A stretch of 64,000 nucleotides of DNA from Paenibacillus sp. MZ04-78.2 (GCF_024213375.1 NZ_JANAVJ010000008.1:62001-126000); one strand, 5' to 3'. Shown: positions 52,867-60,966, numbered from the stretch's first letter. The notes: a model not told the origin generated them from the letters alone. Numbers and translations: made by a program.

Positions 52867-54494
52867 AAGCCATCATCGTCGATGATGAAAAGCACGTGCG
52901 GGAAGCAATCAAGCTGCTCGTCCGATGGAGCGACTTCGGCATCGATCAGGTGCTGGAAGCCCAGGACGGGCTGGATGCCGTCCGCCAAATCGAGGAGCAT
53001 CGGCCGCAGCTCATCTTTACGGACATGATGATGCCCGTCAAGAGCGGTATGGAGCTGATGGAATGGCTGCAAAGCCAATACCCGTCCGGCAAAACAATCG
53101 TCATCAGCGGGCACGACGAATTCGAGCTTGTCCGGCATGCGGTTCAATACGGCGGCGTCGATTACATCTTAAAGCCCATCGATCACGAGCAACTGGCTTC
53201 CGCGGTGGAGAAAGCGGTATCCGCCATCCGGCGCGAAGAATCGGAGCGCCGCCTGCAGCAGGCGCGCAATATCGAAATGAATCAGCTGAAGCCGGTCTAT
53301 TGGGACAAAATATTGTCCAACCTGCTGACCGAGCCGAAGCTGTATGCCCAGCACGCCAAAGCCTTGGACGCAGAGTTCGGGCTTGGACCTGCGGTAAAAG
53401 AGTGCCGGATCGCCATCTTGAGCCTGGATACGATAAGCCTCAGCTTCAAGGACAAGTTTATGGCCGATTACGAGCTGCTCTTTTTCTCGCTCACGAACAT
53501 CTGCAACGAGCTGCTGTCCGCGCGCGCGTCCGGAGGCCCCCGGCAAGGCATCGCCTACCGGTATTGGAACAGAGACAGCGAAGCGATCCTGCTGCTTTAC
53601 GGTGAACTGGACCAGACGCAAGCATTGCTTGAACGCATTCGGGAAGGCATCCGGGACACGTTCCGCAGCTCCTTCGATACGGGCGTCAGCCGGGTGCAGC
53701 TGTTTCCCGAAGGACTGACGGCCGCCTATCTTGAAGCCAGGCAGGTGCTTCGCAGACGGAATCTGCTGATCCGGGAGAAGCGCACGCTGATCGCCGGACC
53801 CGCAGCGGCGGCGTCAAGCAGCCGGCAGCTTTCTTTTACGGATTACGCCGAACCGATCCGGCTCTCGGTGCAAAGCGGCAGCGAGGAGCAGATCCGCCGC
53901 GCGGTCGCCGCGTGGTTCGCGAACGTGCGCAAGCTGGATTGTATCGACATGGAGCAACTGGAACATTGGTGGCATGAGTACAATGTGGTGCGCAGCCGCT
54001 GGCAGGCCGAGCTGTTCGAGGGCGACGGGTTCCGCGGCGAGGAGGAGCACAGCGCGTCGTTCGTCGTTCCGCTGGACGAGGAAGGCTTTCTGTCCCTCGA
54101 CCGCTGGGAGCAGCAGCTCGTCCGCAGCTTTTCCGAGCTCTCGCGGCTGCTGCTGTCGCATCAGCGGCAGGATAGCAACGTTATATTTGAAATTGCCAAA
54201 TTTATTCAGAATCATTACCATCAGGACATTACGCTGCAGGAAATCGCCAACCATTTTTACTTGAGCCGCGAATATATTTCCCGTAAGTTCAAGCAGGAAT
54301 TTCATGTGAATTTATCCGATTACATCAGCGGCATCCGCATCGATAAAGCGAAGCTGCTGCTTTTGAACCCGAATCTTCGCATTTCCCAGATCGCAGCCAT
54401 GGTCGGCTACGACGACGAGAAATATTTCAGCAAAGTGTTCAAGAAGACGGTTGGCGTCTCTCCTAACGAGTACAGGAAGGTGAACCAACCATGA
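52863..54494 (+). CDS. YesN-type AraC-family response regulator
   Basis: The 543-residue product has a receiver (IIVDDEKHVREAIKLL, Asp in LIFTDMMMPVKSGMELM, KPID) followed by a long middle region of unknown fold and a C-terminal double AraC helix-turn-helix (DITLQEIANHFYLSREYISRKFKQEFH ... RISQIAAMVGYDDEKYFSKVFKKTVGVSPNEYRK). It overlaps its kinase by four bases. Together they likely activate the divergent sugar ABC transporter in response to an extracellular sugar. A further 28-codon frame starts in the stop codon. Confidence 0.93.
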   Translation: MKAIIVDDEKHVREAIKLLVRWSDFGIDQVLEAQDGLDAVRQIEEHRPQLIFTDMMMPVKSGMELMEWLQSQYPSGKTIVISGHDEFELVRHAVQYGGVDYILKPIDHEQLASAVEKAVSAIRREESERRLQQARNIEMNQLKPVYWDKILSNLLTEPKLYAQHAKALDAEFGLGPAVKECRIAILSLDTISLSFKDKFMADYELLFFSLTNICNELLSARASGGPRQGIAYRYWNRDSEAILLLYGELDQTQALLERIREGIRDTFRSSFDTGVSRVQLFPEGLTAAYLEARQVLRRRNLLIREKRTLIAGPAAAASSSRQLSFTDYAEPIRLSVQSGSEEQIRRAVAAWFANVRKLDCIDMEQLEHWWHEYNVVRSRWQAELFEGDGFRGEEEHSASFVVPLDEEGFLSLDRWEQQLVRSFSELSRLLLSHQRQDSNVIFEIAKFIQNHYHQDITLQEIANHFYLSREYISRKFKQEFHVNLSDYISGIRIDKAKLLLLNPNLRISQIAAMVGYDDEKYFSKVFKKTVGVSPNEYRKVNQP

Positions 54495-54577
54495 GTGACG
54501 GACAGATAATCAACCAGCCGGCCGATGCCGGAGGGCGCCTGCGGCCGCTGGCGACGCAATTCTTGTTTTTCAAGTAA
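54491..54577 (+). CDS. Possible 28-codon frame overlapping the YesN gene stop
   Basis: ATG 54491 overlaps the TGA of the yesN-like gene (ATGA). It encodes MSDGQIINQPADAGGRLRPL followed by a short hydrophobic end, ATQFLFFK. The arrangement is typical of coupled genes, but the peptide has no recognisable feature and may be the truncated start of a lost gene. Confidence 0.25.
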   Translation: MSDGQIINQPADAGGRLRPLATQFLFFK

Positions 54578-54645
54578 TATTCACATATTTAGCGTTTTCT
54601 TTTGCCAATCGGTTGGTTATAATATAGGCGGGAGGTGCTGAGTAC

Positions 54646-54744
54646 ATGTCAGTCACATTTTGGATCGTGATCCTTGTTTTTCTTATGTTTATCGTCTCGA
54701 TGCTTACAGCCTCATACAATGATGACAAAACCAAGGGACTTTAA
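54646..54744 (+). CDS. Small single-pass membrane protein (32 aa)
   Basis: ATG 54646 is preceded by GGGAGGTG at a proper distance. The product is a single hydrophobic helix, SVTFWIVILVFLMFIVSMLT, with a polar tail ASYNDDKTKGL. A TATAAT at 54618-54623 is a likely -10. Such mini-proteins in Bacillota often regulate membrane enzymes or sporulation; nothing more specific can be said. Confidence 0.55.
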   Translation: MSVTFWIVILVFLMFIVSMLTASYNDDKTKGL

Positions 54745-54764
54745 TCATACGCTTCCTTCGCCTG

Positions 54765-54846
54765 CGGGTTGAAAGACTCGGCTTCCGAATCAATCAAGGT
54801 AGGTTACAGCACCTGATTGCATTTGCGGCCGACATCTTTCAACCCG
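54765..54846. ncRNA. Highly structured 82-base element
   Basis: A perfect 12-pair helix joins CGGGTTGAAAGA (54765-54776) and TCTTTCAACCCG (54835-54846). Inside it, TCGGC (54778-54782) pairs with GCCGA (54828-54832). A third helix, CAATCAAGGT (54791-54800) with ACCTGATTG (54811-54819), one bulged base, closes a ten-base loop. No T tract follows directly on either strand, so it is not a typical terminator. Its strand and function are unknown. It matches no riboswitch class I know. Confidence 0.45.
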
Positions 54847-54903
54847 TTTTCGCGCTTCGCGGATACATTCTGTATCTATCCCCATAAAAAAAAGAACCCC
54901 CGG

Positions 54904-55062
54904 CTAACGTGTGTCTTCATTCTCCTCCGCAGCTGGCTGCGAAATCTGGCCAAGGGTTATCGGACTGCTGCTGAACTTTTGCCAATCGAGCGGATTGAGC
55001 CCAAGCTGCCTCATGATTTCATGGATTTCCAAATGTATAACGTTTTCATTTTCAGTAGTCAT
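54904..55062 (-). CDS. SinI-like small protein (52 aa)
   Basis: ATG 55062 has GGATGGAG nine bases upstream. The product contains LEIHEIMRQLGLNPLDWQKF, which aligns with the helix-loop-helix of SinI (the EAKEANISPEEIRKYL hairpin) and with the C-terminal part of the SinR-like protein at 60967-61308, then an acidic tail (EENEDTR). A clear paralogue lies at 60654-60797. SinI antagonises SinR by heterodimer formation in B. subtilis; a similar role here is inference. The gene is monocistronic. Confidence 0.55.
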   Translation of the reverse strand: MTTENENVIHLEIHEIMRQLGLNPLDWQKFSSSPITLGQISQPAAEENEDTR

Positions 55063-55243
55063 TGTGATTCGCTCCATCCGACAAGTCCACCTCTATATAG
55101 TTATGTTTTTGTATGAGCTTGACCGAAAAATCTAAAAATCCTTTACACGCATTCTAGCATAGCAAGCGTTACAGAATGGTTACAAAAATTAAAGAATTCA
55201 TAAATTTTCCTTTTGCTTTATTAAATTTTGGCTAAACATTTGA

Positions 55244-55276
55244 TATAATATCCAAAGACCTAGTCCTGTTAGACTA
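55244..55276 (+). promoter_or_regulatory. -10 element and inverted repeat upstream of the hydrolase-SARP gene
   Basis: TATAAT (55244-55249) is followed by TAGTC-N6-GACTA (55261-55276), probably around the transcription start. No convincing -35 is seen. The inverted repeat could be an autoregulatory site. Confidence 0.4.
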
Positions 55277-55318
55277 ATTTTAATGAAAACTCAAATCCAA
55301 CTGGGGGACTTTGGGCTT

Positions 55319-56893
55319 ATGGCATTTTTCATTTCCGCCGATTCTCTGATGTATTACGAACTTTACGAGTGCCCCGCGAAGGGAGCGAAAACTTTGGTTA
55401 TGATCCACAGCGCCGGATTGAACTCCACCTTCTGGCAGTCCATTGTCCCGCTTCTCGAATGGCGTTATTCCATCCTCTTGTACGATTTAAACGGCCACGG
55501 ACAAAGCAGTGAAAGACACACGGACATTTCATGGGAGCTGCTGACCGGAGAACTCCATGCTCTGCTGCACTTTCTTAGATTGGAGCGTGTCACCCTGCTG
55601 GGTCACGACTTCGGGGCACACCTCGCCATCCAATTCGCATCGGCGTACGGCTCAATGGTTGAAAGCCTCATTCTGATCTCGCCGTTCGCCCACCTTCCGC
55701 TTACCTCACTTCATAAAGAATACAAGCTGCGCATCTCCCTCGCCAAGAAACTGGCCCGTCCAACGCTTGGGGAAGCTATGGCGAAGCGCATGTCTGTCAA
55801 GCATATGGATACGGTCTTGATGCAGCGAATCGTGCAAGCCTTTGAACGGGTCCATTTCCCCACCTATGTTCAAATGCTGGAACTCGCGACAAAGCCCGTA
55901 TTTCTAAAAGATTTCCTCGTCCTCCAAAAGCCTTCGCTGCTGCTCTCCGGCGAGCAGGACCCTGTCTTTACGCCGGCGCTGGCCGGTCTGACGCATGCGC
56001 AGTTGGAGACGACGGCCTTCTTGGTCGTCCCGGACGCCTCAAGCCTGCTGTTCGTCGATCAGCCGATTTATTCGTCCGACTGGATCGATGCCTTTATCCG
56101 CAAGCCGTTTTCCGGACAACGCAATAATGCCATAAACCGCGAGCTGCGGCAGCACGTGCGGCAATTGACCAAACAGGGCTATGAGCATTGGGGCGGCAAC
56201 CGGATTCGCATCCGCTGCTTGGGCAAGTTCGAGGTCTGCCTGAACGACCGGATCGTGCCGGACGGCTGGAATACCCGGTACGCCAAAAGCCTGATGATCT
56301 ATCTGGCCTTTCATCCGACCGCTACGCGGGAGCAGCTGTGCGAAGCTCTCTTCCCGGAAGTCGAGCACCCGAATGCGCTGCGGAATTTGCGGGTCTATTT
56401 AAGCCACTTCTCCAAACTGCTGGAAACGAATGATACGGAGAAGCCGTGCGTGACCATCGGAAGAGATGTCGTGAAGCTTCATTATCTTGTCGATTGCGAT
56501 TTAATGGAATTTCTGAACGATCTGCAGCAGGTCGCCGCGGAGCAGGATAACGAGGTGAAGTACGGGCTGTGCGAAGATTTGCTTAGCCGGCTCAGCGGCA
56601 AGCTCTTGCCGGGATGTTACGATCCTTTTGCTTTATCGCTGAAAGAAAAAGTCGAGCAGCTATGGGAAGGCATCACCTTATGGGCGGCCGACTATTGCAT
56701 GCTGACCGAAAGAAGCGGCCAAGCGATTCCATTCCTGCTCAGCGGACTACAGCACGGCATGGCGGACGAAACCTTGTATTATGACCGGTTGATCTCCATT
56801 TATCAGCAGAACGGCAACGCCAAAGAGCTGCGCAAATGGGTCCGTAAAAAAAGAAGCAGCTTATCCGCGCCCCCGGCGGAGGAAAAGCTGTAA
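55319..56893 (+). CDS. Alpha/beta-hydrolase fold fused to SARP-type DNA-binding and BTAD region
   Basis: The 524-residue product has two parts. Residues 1-262 are an alpha/beta-hydrolase fold: oxyanion-type HSAG (30-33), nucleophile elbow GHDFG (95-99, Asp97 as in epoxide hydrolases/haloalkane dehalogenases), and acid Asp213 in GEQDPVF. The expected catalytic His near residue 241 is replaced by Ser (DASSLLFVDQP), so activity is doubtful. Residues about 296-375 form a SARP/OmpR-like winged helix (IRCLGKFEVCLNDRIVPDGW ... LRVYLSHFSKLL), and about 385-515 a BTAD-type helical region. I infer a ligand-sensing one-component activator. ATG 55319 follows GGGGGA; an earlier ATG at 55283 has no site. 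Confidence 0.75.
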   Translation: MAFFISADSLMYYELYECPAKGAKTLVMIHSAGLNSTFWQSIVPLLEWRYSILLYDLNGHGQSSERHTDISWELLTGELHALLHFLRLERVTLLGHDFGAHLAIQFASAYGSMVESLILISPFAHLPLTSLHKEYKLRISLAKKLARPTLGEAMAKRMSVKHMDTVLMQRIVQAFERVHFPTYVQMLELATKPVFLKDFLVLQKPSLLLSGEQDPVFTPALAGLTHAQLETTAFLVVPDASSLLFVDQPIYSSDWIDAFIRKPFSGQRNNAINRELRQHVRQLTKQGYEHWGGNRIRIRCLGKFEVCLNDRIVPDGWNTRYAKSLMIYLAFHPTATREQLCEALFPEVEHPNALRNLRVYLSHFSKLLETNDTEKPCVTIGRDVVKLHYLVDCDLMEFLNDLQQVAAEQDNEVKYGLCEDLLSRLSGKLLPGCYDPFALSLKEKVEQLWEGITLWAADYCMLTERSGQAIPFLLSGLQHGMADETLYYDRLISIYQQNGNAKELRKWVRKKRSSLSAPPAEEKL

Positions 56894-56909
56894 CGCCGCT
56901 TCGATAGAC

Positions 56910-56959
56910 GGAAAAGCACGGCCGGCGTCCCTTACGGAACGTTCCGGCCGTGCTTTTCC
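56910..56959. terminator. Strong bidirectional terminator
   Basis: GGAAAAGCACGGCCGG (56910-56925) pairs perfectly with CCGGCCGTGCTTTTCC (56944-56959), 16 pairs. It separates the hydrolase-SARP gene from the convergent abrB-type gene. Confidence 0.85.
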
Positions 56960-56991
56960 AGTTGCGGATTATCCCTGCGTGGCTGCGCGAA

Positions 56992-57246
56992 TTACCCTTT
57001 CAATAGATGCATCTCGCCCAGACATTCGTTGCAAATGTGTCTTTCCTTAAAATCGGTCACTTGCTCCATCGAGCCGCAAAATACGCAGCGTGGACGATAC
57101 CTCTCCAGAATGATATGATCACCGCTTACCAATATTTCAACAGGATCGCCTTCGTTCATTTGGTATCTTTTGCGCAGCGACTTCGGAAGTACAATTCTGC
57201 CGAGTTGGTCGACTTTTCTTACTACTCCTGCCGGTTTCATCATCAA
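56992..57246 (-). CDS. AbrB-family transition-state regulator with zinc-ribbon tail
   Basis: The 84-residue product has the AbrB swapped-hairpin DNA-binding domain (GVVRKVDQLGRIVLPKSLRKRYQMNEGDPVEILVSGDHIILERY, about 7-50). The usual C-terminal dimerisation domain is replaced by a short zinc-ribbon-like segment with CVFC (54-57) and ICNEC (C72, C75). The AbrB core suggests a global regulator of transition-state or sporulation genes. AGGTGA precedes the three ATG codons. Cysteine-containing AbrB variants occur in Paenibacillus; the role of the metal site is unknown. Confidence 0.85.
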   Translation of the reverse strand: MMMKPAGVVRKVDQLGRIVLPKSLRKRYQMNEGDPVEILVSGDHIILERYRPRCVFCGSMEQVTDFKERHICNECLGEMHLLKG

Positions 57247-57380
57247 TTCACCTCACTTTCGCACGATTACACTTGCCCTCCATATAGTTCGACGCTGATG
57301 TCAAAATTCCTTCCCAAAATTGCGAGTTTTCTCGGTTGATTTCGATAAGAGTCGCATTTTTGCAACGAATAGGCCAAGCT

Positions 57381-57845
57381 TCAGGACAATTCTGGAAATC
57401 CGGTCTGCCGGAGCGCTTCGAACAGAACAATCGCCGCGGCGTTGGACAAGTTCAACGAACGGACGGCGTCCGTCATCGGCAGCCGCATCAACGAATCCGG
57501 GTGCTCTGCCAAAATCTCGGGAGCAAGCCCTTTCGTTTCTTTGCCGAATACCAGAAAATCGCCGTCTTGAAATGTCAAATCCGTGTAAACTTTAGACGCC
57601 TTGGTCGTAGCAAAAAAGAAACGGCCGTCCTTGTATTTGTCCTTTACTTCCTGAAACGAATCGTGATACTCCAGCTTGACAGCGTGCCAATAGTCCAGTC
57701 CGGCCCGCTTGAGGGTCCGGTCGTCCGTGTCGAAGCCGAGCGGACGGACCAAGTGCAGCCAAGTGCCGGTAGCGGCGCACGTTCTGGAGATATTCCCCGT
57801 GTTGGCCGGTATTTCCGGCTCTACCAGTACGATATGAAAAGCCAT
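57381..57845 (-). CDS. trmL: tRNA (cytidine/uridine-2'-O-)-methyltransferase TrmL
   Basis: The 154-residue SPOUT methyltransferase has the family signatures: VLVEPEIPANTGNISRTCAATG at the N-terminus and FGKETKGLAPEILAEHPDSLMRLPMTDAVRSLNLSNAAAIVLFEALRQ at the C-terminus, which forms the knotted SAM site. It methylates the 2'-OH of nucleotide 34 in certain leucine tRNAs. AAGGAG lies upstream of the ATG. Confidence 0.94.
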   Translation of the reverse strand: MAFHIVLVEPEIPANTGNISRTCAATGTWLHLVRPLGFDTDDRTLKRAGLDYWHAVKLEYHDSFQEVKDKYKDGRFFFATTKASKVYTDLTFQDGDFLVFGKETKGLAPEILAEHPDSLMRLPMTDAVRSLNLSNAAAIVLFEALRQTGFPELS

Positions 57846-57880
57846 GCTGCTCCTTTTTCCTCCCGAATGCCTTTTTTAAT

Positions 57881-57908
57881 TTTACATACGTTTTACCTGT
57901 TCTTAATA
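57881..57908 (+). promoter_or_regulatory. PhoP-box-like repeat upstream of the orphan regulator
   Basis: TTTACA (57881-57886), TTTACC (57892-57897) and TTAATA (57903-57908) are spaced by exactly five bases, the 11-base period of Bacillus PhoP boxes (TT(A/C/T)ACA). GATAGT at 57915-57920 could be the -10. The downstream gene encodes a PhoP-like regulator, so autoregulation is plausible. Confidence 0.55.
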
Positions 57909-57972
57909 CGAAGATGATAGTGGCCTGAGATAATGAATTCATCCAAGCGACTACAAAGGAGACTATCCGAAA

Positions 57973-58689
57973 ATGATGAAGAAGAAAATTCTTGTCGTCG
58001 ACGACGAACCTTCAATTTCGATGCTCATAGAATTCAACCTGAAGCTGGTCGGCTTCGAAGTGCATTGCGTCTACGACGGCGAAGCGGTATTCCAGGCGAT
58101 TCAGCATTTCCGCCCCGATCTGATCGTGCTCGACCTGATGCTGCCCAAGATGGACGGCATTCAAGTGTGCCGGAAGCTGCGCGGCCAGAACAATCTCGTG
58201 CCGATCATTATGCTGACGGCGATGCAGGACTTGTCCGACAAAATCGCAGGGCTCGATAACGGCGCCGACGATTACATGACGAAGCCTTTCAGCCCGCAAG
58301 AGCTCATTTCGCGGATTCAAGCGATCCTGCGCCGCATTCAAACTTTGCCTTCCGCAAGCCCGAACACGCCGGTCTCCATCGGGCAGATCGTCATCCAGCC
58401 CGATCAGCGGGAAGTGAAGATCAAGGGCAAGCCGATCGAGCTGACGCCCAAAGAATTCGATCTGCTGCTCTTTCTGTGCAAGCACCGCGGCAAAGTGCTC
58501 AGCCGCCAGCAGCTGCTGCACGGCGTCTGGGATTATCATTTCCTTGGCGATACGCGGATCGTCGACGTGCATATCAGCCATTTGCGCGACAAAATTGAGA
58601 CCAACGCGCGCAACCCTGAATATATCGTAACCATTCGCAATGTCGGTTACAAATTGGCCGAGCCTGCCATGAAGGAATCTTACGCCTAA
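57973..58689 (+). CDS. PhoP-like OmpR-family response regulator (orphan)
   Basis: The 238-residue product has a receiver (ILVVDDEPSISMLIEFNLKL, Asp in LIVLDLMLPKMDGIQVC, KPFSPQELISRI) and a winged helix whose C-terminal part (GDTRIVDVHISHLRDKIE ... YIVTIRNVGYKLAEP) is very close to PhoP. AAAGGAG lies 12 bases before ATG 57973. No histidine kinase is adjacent, so phosphorylation must come from elsewhere, for example PhoR. The PhoP-box-like repeat upstream supports a Pho role. Confidence 0.9.
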   Translation: MMKKKILVVDDEPSISMLIEFNLKLVGFEVHCVYDGEAVFQAIQHFRPDLIVLDLMLPKMDGIQVCRKLRGQNNLVPIIMLTAMQDLSDKIAGLDNGADDYMTKPFSPQELISRIQAILRRIQTLPSASPNTPVSIGQIVIQPDQREVKIKGKPIELTPKEFDLLLFLCKHRGKVLSRQQLLHGVWDYHFLGDTRIVDVHISHLRDKIETNARNPEYIVTIRNVGYKLAEPAMKESYA

Positions 58690-58807
58690 TATTCGATACA
58701 ACGAGCGCCGCCCAAGCTTGCCGCGGCGTTCTTGCCATATTCGCGCCGTACAAAAAGCAGCCTTCGCTCGGCTTCATGCCGTGGCGAAAGCTGCCGGACG
58801 GGTTCGA

Positions 58808-59896
58808 TTACCCGTTGCGTTTTTGGAAATCAACCATGAATTCGGCCAGCGCGGCGCAAGCTTCGTAAGGAACCGCATTGTAAGCGGAAGCGCGAATGCC
58901 TCCAACGCTGCGGTGACCGGCCAAACCGACGAAGTTGTTCTTCTCCGATTCCTTGACGAAGGCTTTCTCCAGCTCTTCGCTCGGCAGGCGGAACGTAACG
59001 TTCATGATCGAGCGGCTGTCCGGGGCGATGTTTCCGGTATAGAATCCGCCCGATGCATCGATGACATCGTAGAGCAGCTTCGTTTTGGCGACGTTCTGCT
59101 TCTCCATCGCCTCTACCCCGCCGTTCTCCTTCACCCATTTTAGCATCAGGTTAACGACATAGATCGAATGTACGGGAGGCGTGTTATACAGCGACTGATT
59201 TTTGGCATGCGTCGTATAGCGCAGCATGACGGGTACATGCTTCGGCTCTTCCTGGAGCAGATCGTCGCGGATGACCGCAACGGTTACGCCGGCAGGACCG
59301 AGGTTTTTTTGCGCCCCCGCATAAATCATCGCGAATTTATGGGCATCGATCGGACGGCTCAAAATGCCGCTGGTCATATCGCCGATCAGCGGAATGTCTC
59401 CGGTTTCCGGAATGTCGGACCATTGGGAGCCTTCGATCGTATTGTTCGTTGTCATATGCACGTAAGCGGAGTTCGGATCGATCCGAAGTTCTCCGGCTTT
59501 CGGCAGACTTCTCCAGTTCGTTTCTTTATTGGAGGCGGTGATGACCGCTTCCCCGACAATTCGGGCATCCTGATAGGCCTTCTCGGAAAAGCTACCCGTT
59601 ACGAGGTAGCTCCCGACCTTGCCAGGCTTCAGGAAGTTGAGCGGAATCATTGAAAATTGCATGCTGGCGCCGCCGCCCAAAAATAGTACCTGATAGCCGG
59701 ACGACAAACCGAGCAGTTCGAGCATCAGCTCTTGGGTTTCACGGTTCAGCGCTTCATATTCCTTGCTGCGGTGGGAGATCTCCGTCAGCGACATGCCGAT
59801 GCTGTTGTAATCGACGAACGTTTCCTGAGCTTTCTGCAGCACTTCGAGCGGGAGCGCAGCCGGGCCGGGATTGAAGTTGTAAGCGCGCTTGGACAT
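58808..59896 (-). CDS. serC: Phosphoserine aminotransferase
   Basis: The 362-residue PLP enzyme converts 3-phosphohydroxypyruvate to phosphoserine in serine synthesis. It has the opening YNFNPGPAALP, LFLGGGASMQF, the Schiff-base lysine in IYAGAQKNLGPAGVTV and AGHRSVGGIRASAYNA, all typical of SerC. ATG 59896 follows GAAGGGG; the eight-codon extension to 59920 is not needed. A hairpin ACGGGT/ACCCGT overlaps the stop region. Confidence 0.96.
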   Translation of the reverse strand: MSKRAYNFNPGPAALPLEVLQKAQETFVDYNSIGMSLTEISHRSKEYEALNRETQELMLELLGLSSGYQVLFLGGGASMQFSMIPLNFLKPGKVGSYLVTGSFSEKAYQDARIVGEAVITASNKETNWRSLPKAGELRIDPNSAYVHMTTNNTIEGSQWSDIPETGDIPLIGDMTSGILSRPIDAHKFAMIYAGAQKNLGPAGVTVAVIRDDLLQEEPKHVPVMLRYTTHAKNQSLYNTPPVHSIYVVNLMLKWVKENGGVEAMEKQNVAKTKLLYDVIDASGGFYTGNIAPDSRSIMNVTFRLPSEELEKAFVKESEKNNFVGLAGHRSVGGIRASAYNAVPYEACAALAEFMVDFQKRNG

Positions 59897-60001
59897 GTTT
59901 AAAACCCCTTCGCTTTTCATATGATATGGCTATGATAGCAAAGGTTGCATCGTCGCATCAAGTGTAAGTTTCTTGAACATCCGAAAGGAGAGAAGACTCC
60001 A

Positions 60002-60586
60002 ATGGAAGAGAAGACTCCAATGGAATCGTCCGACCGCCTGTTCGTCGCCGTCCCAGCTCCGCCGTCCGTAATTTCCTCCGCCGAGTCCTGGGTCCTGCGA
60101 CTGAAGGACCAGATCGTCTTCGCCAAATGGGTCCATCCTCAGGATTTGCATCTTACTTTGCAGTTTCTCGGCGACGTTGCGCGGAACCGGATCGATCGAA
60201 TCGCGCAAGCAGTCGAACAAGCGGCTGTGGGCGCAGCTCCCTTCTCGCTTCATTTTCAAGGCTTGGGAGTATTCGGCAAGCCGAGTGCTCCGTCGGTGCT
60301 GTGGGCCGGGGTGCAGGGAGAAGTGGAGAAATTAGGGCAGCTTCAACGCCAGATAGAGGACATGATGACAACGCTGGGGTTCGTAGCGGAAAACCGTCCG
60401 TATAAACCGCATTTGACGCTGGCCAGAAAATTTACAGGTCCGGCCGGAAGCCAAGCTGCAATGCTGGACATTGCGCTGCCCGACGAATGGCAGACGCCTT
60501 GGCGGGTCAAGGAGACCGCTCTTTATCGCAGCCGCTTGGGCAGCCGTCCGATGTACGAGCGTGTCGCCTCGTTTCCTCTCGGCTGA
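60002..60586 (+). CDS. thpR: RNA 2',3'-cyclic phosphodiesterase (ThpR/LigT family)
   Basis: The 194-residue protein of the 2H phosphoesterase family has two HxT motifs, HLTLQFLG and HLTLARKF, with FVAVP near the N-terminus and KWVHPQDLH. Such enzymes open 2',3'-cyclic phosphates of RNA. The start region is peculiar: AAAGGAG is followed by an 18-base tandem repeat (59991-60008 and 60009-60026), giving two candidate ATG codons (60002 and 60020) with equal flanks. I use 60002 because it lies 11 bases after AAAGGAG. Confidence 0.9.
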   Translation: MEEKTPMESSDRLFVAVPAPPSVISSAESWVLRLKDQIVFAKWVHPQDLHLTLQFLGDVARNRIDRIAQAVEQAAVGAAPFSLHFQGLGVFGKPSAPSVLWAGVQGEVEKLGQLQRQIEDMMTTLGFVAENRPYKPHLTLARKFTGPAGSQAAMLDIALPDEWQTPWRVKETALYRSRLGSRPMYERVASFPLG

Positions 60587-60653
60587 AAGAACGCGAACAA
60601 ACGGTGAGCTTGGCAGAGGAAAGGCAGCAGGACATCGTACCCTGAGGCAGGGC

Positions 60654-60797
60654 CTATTCGTCGGTCTCATCCGGCGGGTCCGTATCTTCGGGCGGAGGAT
60701 CGGGCTCCTCAATGGTCAAAAACTCCATGGCTTTCATCGGATTTATGCCTAACTGACGCAGCAAATCTCGAATATCGAGCAATATGGTTTTGTCCAT
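60654..60797 (-). CDS. SinI-like small protein (47 aa)
   Basis: ATG 60797 has GAGAGG six bases upstream. The product is MDKTILLDIRDLLRQLGINP followed by MKAMEFLTIEE and a Pro/Asp-rich acidic tail. The LLRQLGINPMKAMEFL stretch matches the SinI hairpin and the paralogue at 54904-55062. It lies downstream of, and on the same strand as, the SinR-like gene (60967-61308), with 169 bases between. It may be an anti-repressor (inference). Confidence 0.6.
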   Translation of the reverse strand: MDKTILLDIRDLLRQLGINPMKAMEFLTIEEPDPPPEDTDPPDETDE

Positions 60798-60966
60798 AGC
60801 TACCTCTCTTCAATGGTTATCCTCAGGGTCTCCTTGTCTATGCTTATGTATTGTAACGGAATGTTCATCTTTTTTGATAGTCTAAAATGGTTATTTTATC
60901 GACTCTAAAGTTTTTTTTAGCAGGTCTGTCAAATCACGACAATAAGCGCGCGTATGGATGATTTTG

